DNA from: Sulfitobacter sp.
GTDB lineage: Bacteria; Pseudomonadota; Alphaproteobacteria; Rhodobacterales; Rhodobacteraceae
Assembly: GCA_026421135.1 (NCBI GenBank)
Contig: JAPKCR010000064.1
Coordinates: 1-8,626 of the forward strand
Length of the DNA stretch: 8,626 nt
Reading direction: 5' to 3'
Shown here: positions 6,794-8,626 of the stretch, piece after piece
How the letters are laid out: the number at the start of each line of letters is the position of its first letter
How positions within the stretch are numbered: the first letter of the stretch is position 1
Made by a program: the position numbers and the translations under genes
The notes under the pieces: model-generated
What the model was told of the DNA's origin: nothing
Databases searched by the model: none
What the model saw: only the letters and a program-made list of their open reading frames with translations

Positions 6794-7447
6794 ATGTCCC
6801 ACATCACCCTTATCCGCCACGGCCAGGCCAACTCAGCTGCCACAGACGAAGCCAGCTACGATATGCTCAGCCCCCTTGGCCACCAACAAGCGGCATGGCT
6901 GGGCGATCACCTGCGCCACTCGCAGACGCATCATACACGGCTGTATACTGGCACCCTGCGTCGCCACATTGAAACGGCAGACGGCATGGATACCGGACTG
7001 GAGGCGACACGCGACGCGCGGTTGAACGAACTTGAGTATTTCACCCTAGCGACACTGATGGAGCAGCAACACGGCGTTCCTTTTCCCGACGATCAACACG
7101 GGTTTAGCGCCCATTTGCCGTTAGTGTTCGAGACTTGGAAAAGCGATAAGCTTGATAATCCGCCCGAAAGTTACGCCTGTTTTGAAACCCGCATTCAGTC
7201 CGTCTTAGAAGAAATCGCGGCCGGTCAAGGACCAGCGCTTGTGGTGACGTCGGGCGGATTGATTTCAATGGCGATGGCGCAGGCCATGGGGCTAGGCGTC
7301 CCCGCCATGTCGCGCATAGCATTGGCCATCATGAACACATCGATGCACCGACTGTTTCCGATTGGAGGGCACTGGTCCCCAGTCCTGTTTAACGCGGTTC
7401 CCCACCTCGACACTCCCGAACGGCGCACCGCACAAACCCACATTTGA
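6794..7447 (+). CDS. Histidine phosphatase (phosphoglycerate mutase-like) family protein with a non-canonical second active-site motif
   Basis: A 217-residue member of the histidine-phosphatase superfamily, which removes or moves phosphate through a phosphohistidine. The N-terminal LIRHGQ motif supplies R8, nucleophile H9 and G10. R57 in the TLRRHIETA segment corresponds to the second phosphate-binding arginine, and E79 in LNELEYF to the general acid. The second catalytic histidine, normally SHGG or a similar motif, is replaced: the segment reads VVTSGGLIS with S153 (codon 7250-7252). This variant may be a divergent subfamily with changed or lost activity. The ATG at 6794 is chosen because RHG follows at the usual distance; an in-frame ATG at 6686 would add 36 non-family residues. 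A modest AAAAGG lies about eight bases upstream. It is first in an operon with a GST-like protein and a saccharopine dehydrogenase. The substrate is unknown. Confidence 0.82.
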   Translation: MSHITLIRHGQANSAATDEASYDMLSPLGHQQAAWLGDHLRHSQTHHTRLYTGTLRRHIETADGMDTGLEATRDARLNELEYFTLATLMEQQHGVPFPDDQHGFSAHLPLVFETWKSDKLDNPPESYACFETRIQSVLEEIAAGQGPALVVTSGGLISMAMAQAMGLGVPAMSRIALAIMNTSMHRLFPIGGHWSPVLFNAVPHLDTPERRTAQTHI

Positions 7448-7451
7448 AAGG
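7446..7451 (+). promoter_or_regulatory. Ribosome-binding site that fixes the GST start
   Basis: GAAAGG lies seven bases before the ATG at 7459, overlapping the stop of the upstream gene. It favours that ATG over the in-frame TTG at 7444, which lies before it and would add five residues outside the GST fold. Confidence 0.6.
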
Positions 7452-7458
7452 CAAGGTT

Positions 7459-8079
7459 ATGCTAAAGCTCTATTATGCCCCCGGCACGATTTCGATAGCC
7501 GTTGCGATCACTCTAGAAGAAGCAGGCCTGCCCTACGATGCTGTGAAAGTTGATTTCAGATCAGCCGAACAAACATTGCCGGACTACCTAGCCATAAATG
7601 CCAAAGGCCGTGTTCCGGCGCTTGTCTTGCAAGACGGCACTGTTTTAACCGAAACCGGTGCGCTGCTTGAGTATATCGCCGCTCTGGCCCCCGCTGCAGA
7701 ACTTATACCCGCCGACCCCACACAGGCAGCGCAAATGCGCAGTGCCATGTATTATCTGGCCTCGACCATGCATGTCGCACATGCCCACAAAATGCGTGGC
7801 AGCAGATGGGCAAAACAGCAATCCAGCTTTGAGGATATGGCCGCAATGGTACCCCAGACAGTGGCCGCCTGCGCAACACACGTGGAAACGCACCTCCTGC
7901 GTGGCACCAGCGTCTTGGGGCAGGACTTTAGCATCGCCGATCCCTATCTATTCGTAATTTGCAACTGGCTTGAAGGTGACGGGGTCAACGTCGGAGACTA
8001 TCCAAAGATTCAGAAATTCATGACAGAGATGGAGACGCGCAAAAGCGTCAAAAACATCCGGGAAAAGGCCATGCTATGA
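7459..8079 (+). CDS. Glutathione S-transferase family protein
   Basis: A 206-residue protein with the two-domain GST layout. The thioredoxin-like N-terminal domain (about 1-80) begins LKLYYAPGTISIAVAI, carries the cis-proline loop in GRVPALVL, and has the glutathione gamma-glutamyl-binding segment TETGALLEYIA, where the usual Glu-Ser is Glu-Thr. The helical C-terminal domain contains the N-capping box in DFSIADPYLFV and the common YPKIQKF ending. It resembles beta-class bacterial GSTs, but the position of their active-site cysteine (Cys10 in the Proteus enzyme) is isoleucine 11 here, with serine 12 next to it. It is expected to be cytosolic and may conjugate, bind or isomerise a glutathione-linked substrate. 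The gene starts 11 bases after the phosphatase-like gene and its stop overlaps the next ATG, so it is mid-operon beside a lysine-pathway gene. The specific role is unknown. Confidence 0.88.
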   Translation: MLKLYYAPGTISIAVAITLEEAGLPYDAVKVDFRSAEQTLPDYLAINAKGRVPALVLQDGTVLTETGALLEYIAALAPAAELIPADPTQAAQMRSAMYYLASTMHVAHAHKMRGSRWAKQQSSFEDMAAMVPQTVAACATHVETHLLRGTSVLGQDFSIADPYLFVICNWLEGDGVNVGDYPKIQKFMTEMETRKSVKNIREKAML

Positions 8080-8626
8080 CACAAATTCATCTCTGGGTCC
8101 GTGCCGAACAGCGCGACAATGAAACACGCGTTGGCATAACACCGAACGGTGCCGCCACCCTGATTGACCAAGGTTTCAAAGTCACCGTTGAGGCATCAGA
8201 CACACGTGTGATCCCAACCGATGCTTACGCTCAGGCAGGTTGCACGATCGCACCTCAGTTCAGTTGGCCTGACGCCCCGTCCGATGCCATCATCTTCGGG
8301 CTCAAGGAACTGCCCTCTGACAGCACGCCCCTGACACATCGCCACATTATGTTCGGTCACGCTTACAAAGGGCAATCTTCAGGCCGCACGCTTTTAGAAC
8401 GTTTCAAGGCCGGTGGCGGCACTTTGTATGATCTGGAATACCTAACTGAAGACACGGGCCGCCGTGTAGCCGCGTTTGGCTATTGGGCTGGCTTTGCCGG
8501 TGCTGCCGTGGCCGTCAAATGCTGGGCTGCTCAAATGCGAGGCACAACAGCAGCACCCATCACACCTTCAGCAAATGCAACTGAACTTACCGCTCAACTG
8601 CTGTCCGAACTAGACCCGCTCGACAC
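8076..8626 (+). CDS. Saccharopine dehydrogenase (NAD+, L-lysine-forming), LYS1-type; 3' end outside window
   Basis: The first 183 residues of an enzyme that interconverts saccharopine with lysine and 2-oxoglutarate. In bacteria that make lysine through diaminopimelate it normally runs toward saccharopine, for lysine catabolism. The N-terminal domain of the alanine dehydrogenase/transhydrogenase fold is evident. Residues matching the yeast enzyme are R18 in ETRVGITP, catalytic K77 in FGLKELP and H95 in FGHAYKGQ, followed by TLYDLEYL and GRRVAAFGYWAGFAGAA, which are very like the fungal sequence. The ATG at 8076 overlaps the GST stop (ATGA) and has GGGAAAAGG (8060-8068) seven bases upstream. 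The NAD-binding Rossmann domain and the C-terminus lie beyond the window. Saccharopine reductase or the glutamate-forming dehydrogenase may be downstream, but this cannot be seen. Alanine dehydrogenase is much less likely given the catalytic motifs. Confidence 0.92.
   Translation, partial: MTQIHLWVRAEQRDNETRVGITPNGAATLIDQGFKVTVEASDTRVIPTDAYAQAGCTIAPQFSWPDAPSDAIIFGLKELPSDSTPLTHRHIMFGHAYKGQSSGRTLLERFKAGGGTLYDLEYLTEDTGRRVAAFGYWAGFAGAAVAVKCWAAQMRGTTAAPITPSANATELTAQLLSELDPLD

Overview
The window looks like ordinary chromosomal DNA of an alphaproteobacterium, most likely Rhodobacteraceae (Roseobacter group). This rests on gene content, moderately high GC, tight ATGA-type gene overlaps and the look of the intergenic regions; no rRNA or marker gene is present to confirm it. 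I see no tRNA, rRNA, CRISPR array, insertion sequence, phage gene or attachment site.

Region 1 (1-1399, + strand) is a tightly packed signalling operon. It holds the 3' end of a gene ending in a receiver domain (probably a hybrid histidine kinase), an OmpR-type response regulator, and a GNAT acetyltransferase. Each gene overlaps the next by 4-10 bases. The acetyltransferase ends in a 4-base convergent overlap with region 2.

Region 2 (1396-3698) holds two minus-strand metabolic genes with a small plus-strand gene between them. The minus-strand genes are a crotonase-fold protein resembling 3,2-enoyl-CoA isomerase and an M20-family N-carbamoyl-amino-acid hydrolase/allantoate amidohydrolase-like enzyme. 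The small gene encodes a stand-alone 75-residue WGR-domain protein. A 19-bp operator-like inverted repeat covers its start codon.

Region 3 (3699-6578, - strand) is one large gene for a molybdenum or tungsten formate dehydrogenase alpha subunit of 922 residues. It has an N-terminal [2Fe-2S] domain, two ferredoxin-type [4Fe-4S] clusters and the catalytic domain. No beta, gamma or FdhD gene is next to it. A terminator-like hairpin follows it.

Region 4 (6794-8626, + strand) is a three-gene operon. It encodes a histidine-phosphatase-fold protein lacking the second catalytic histidine, a GST-fold protein lacking the beta-class cysteine, and the 5' part of a yeast LYS1-type saccharopine dehydrogenase (lysine-forming), which points to lysine catabolism through saccharopine.

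Nothing here is clearly a new biological system. The best leads are the orphan formate dehydrogenase alpha subunit, the lysine operon with two enzyme-fold partners that have altered catalytic residues, the WGR mini-protein with its palindromic start region, and a shared intergenic motif at two sites.
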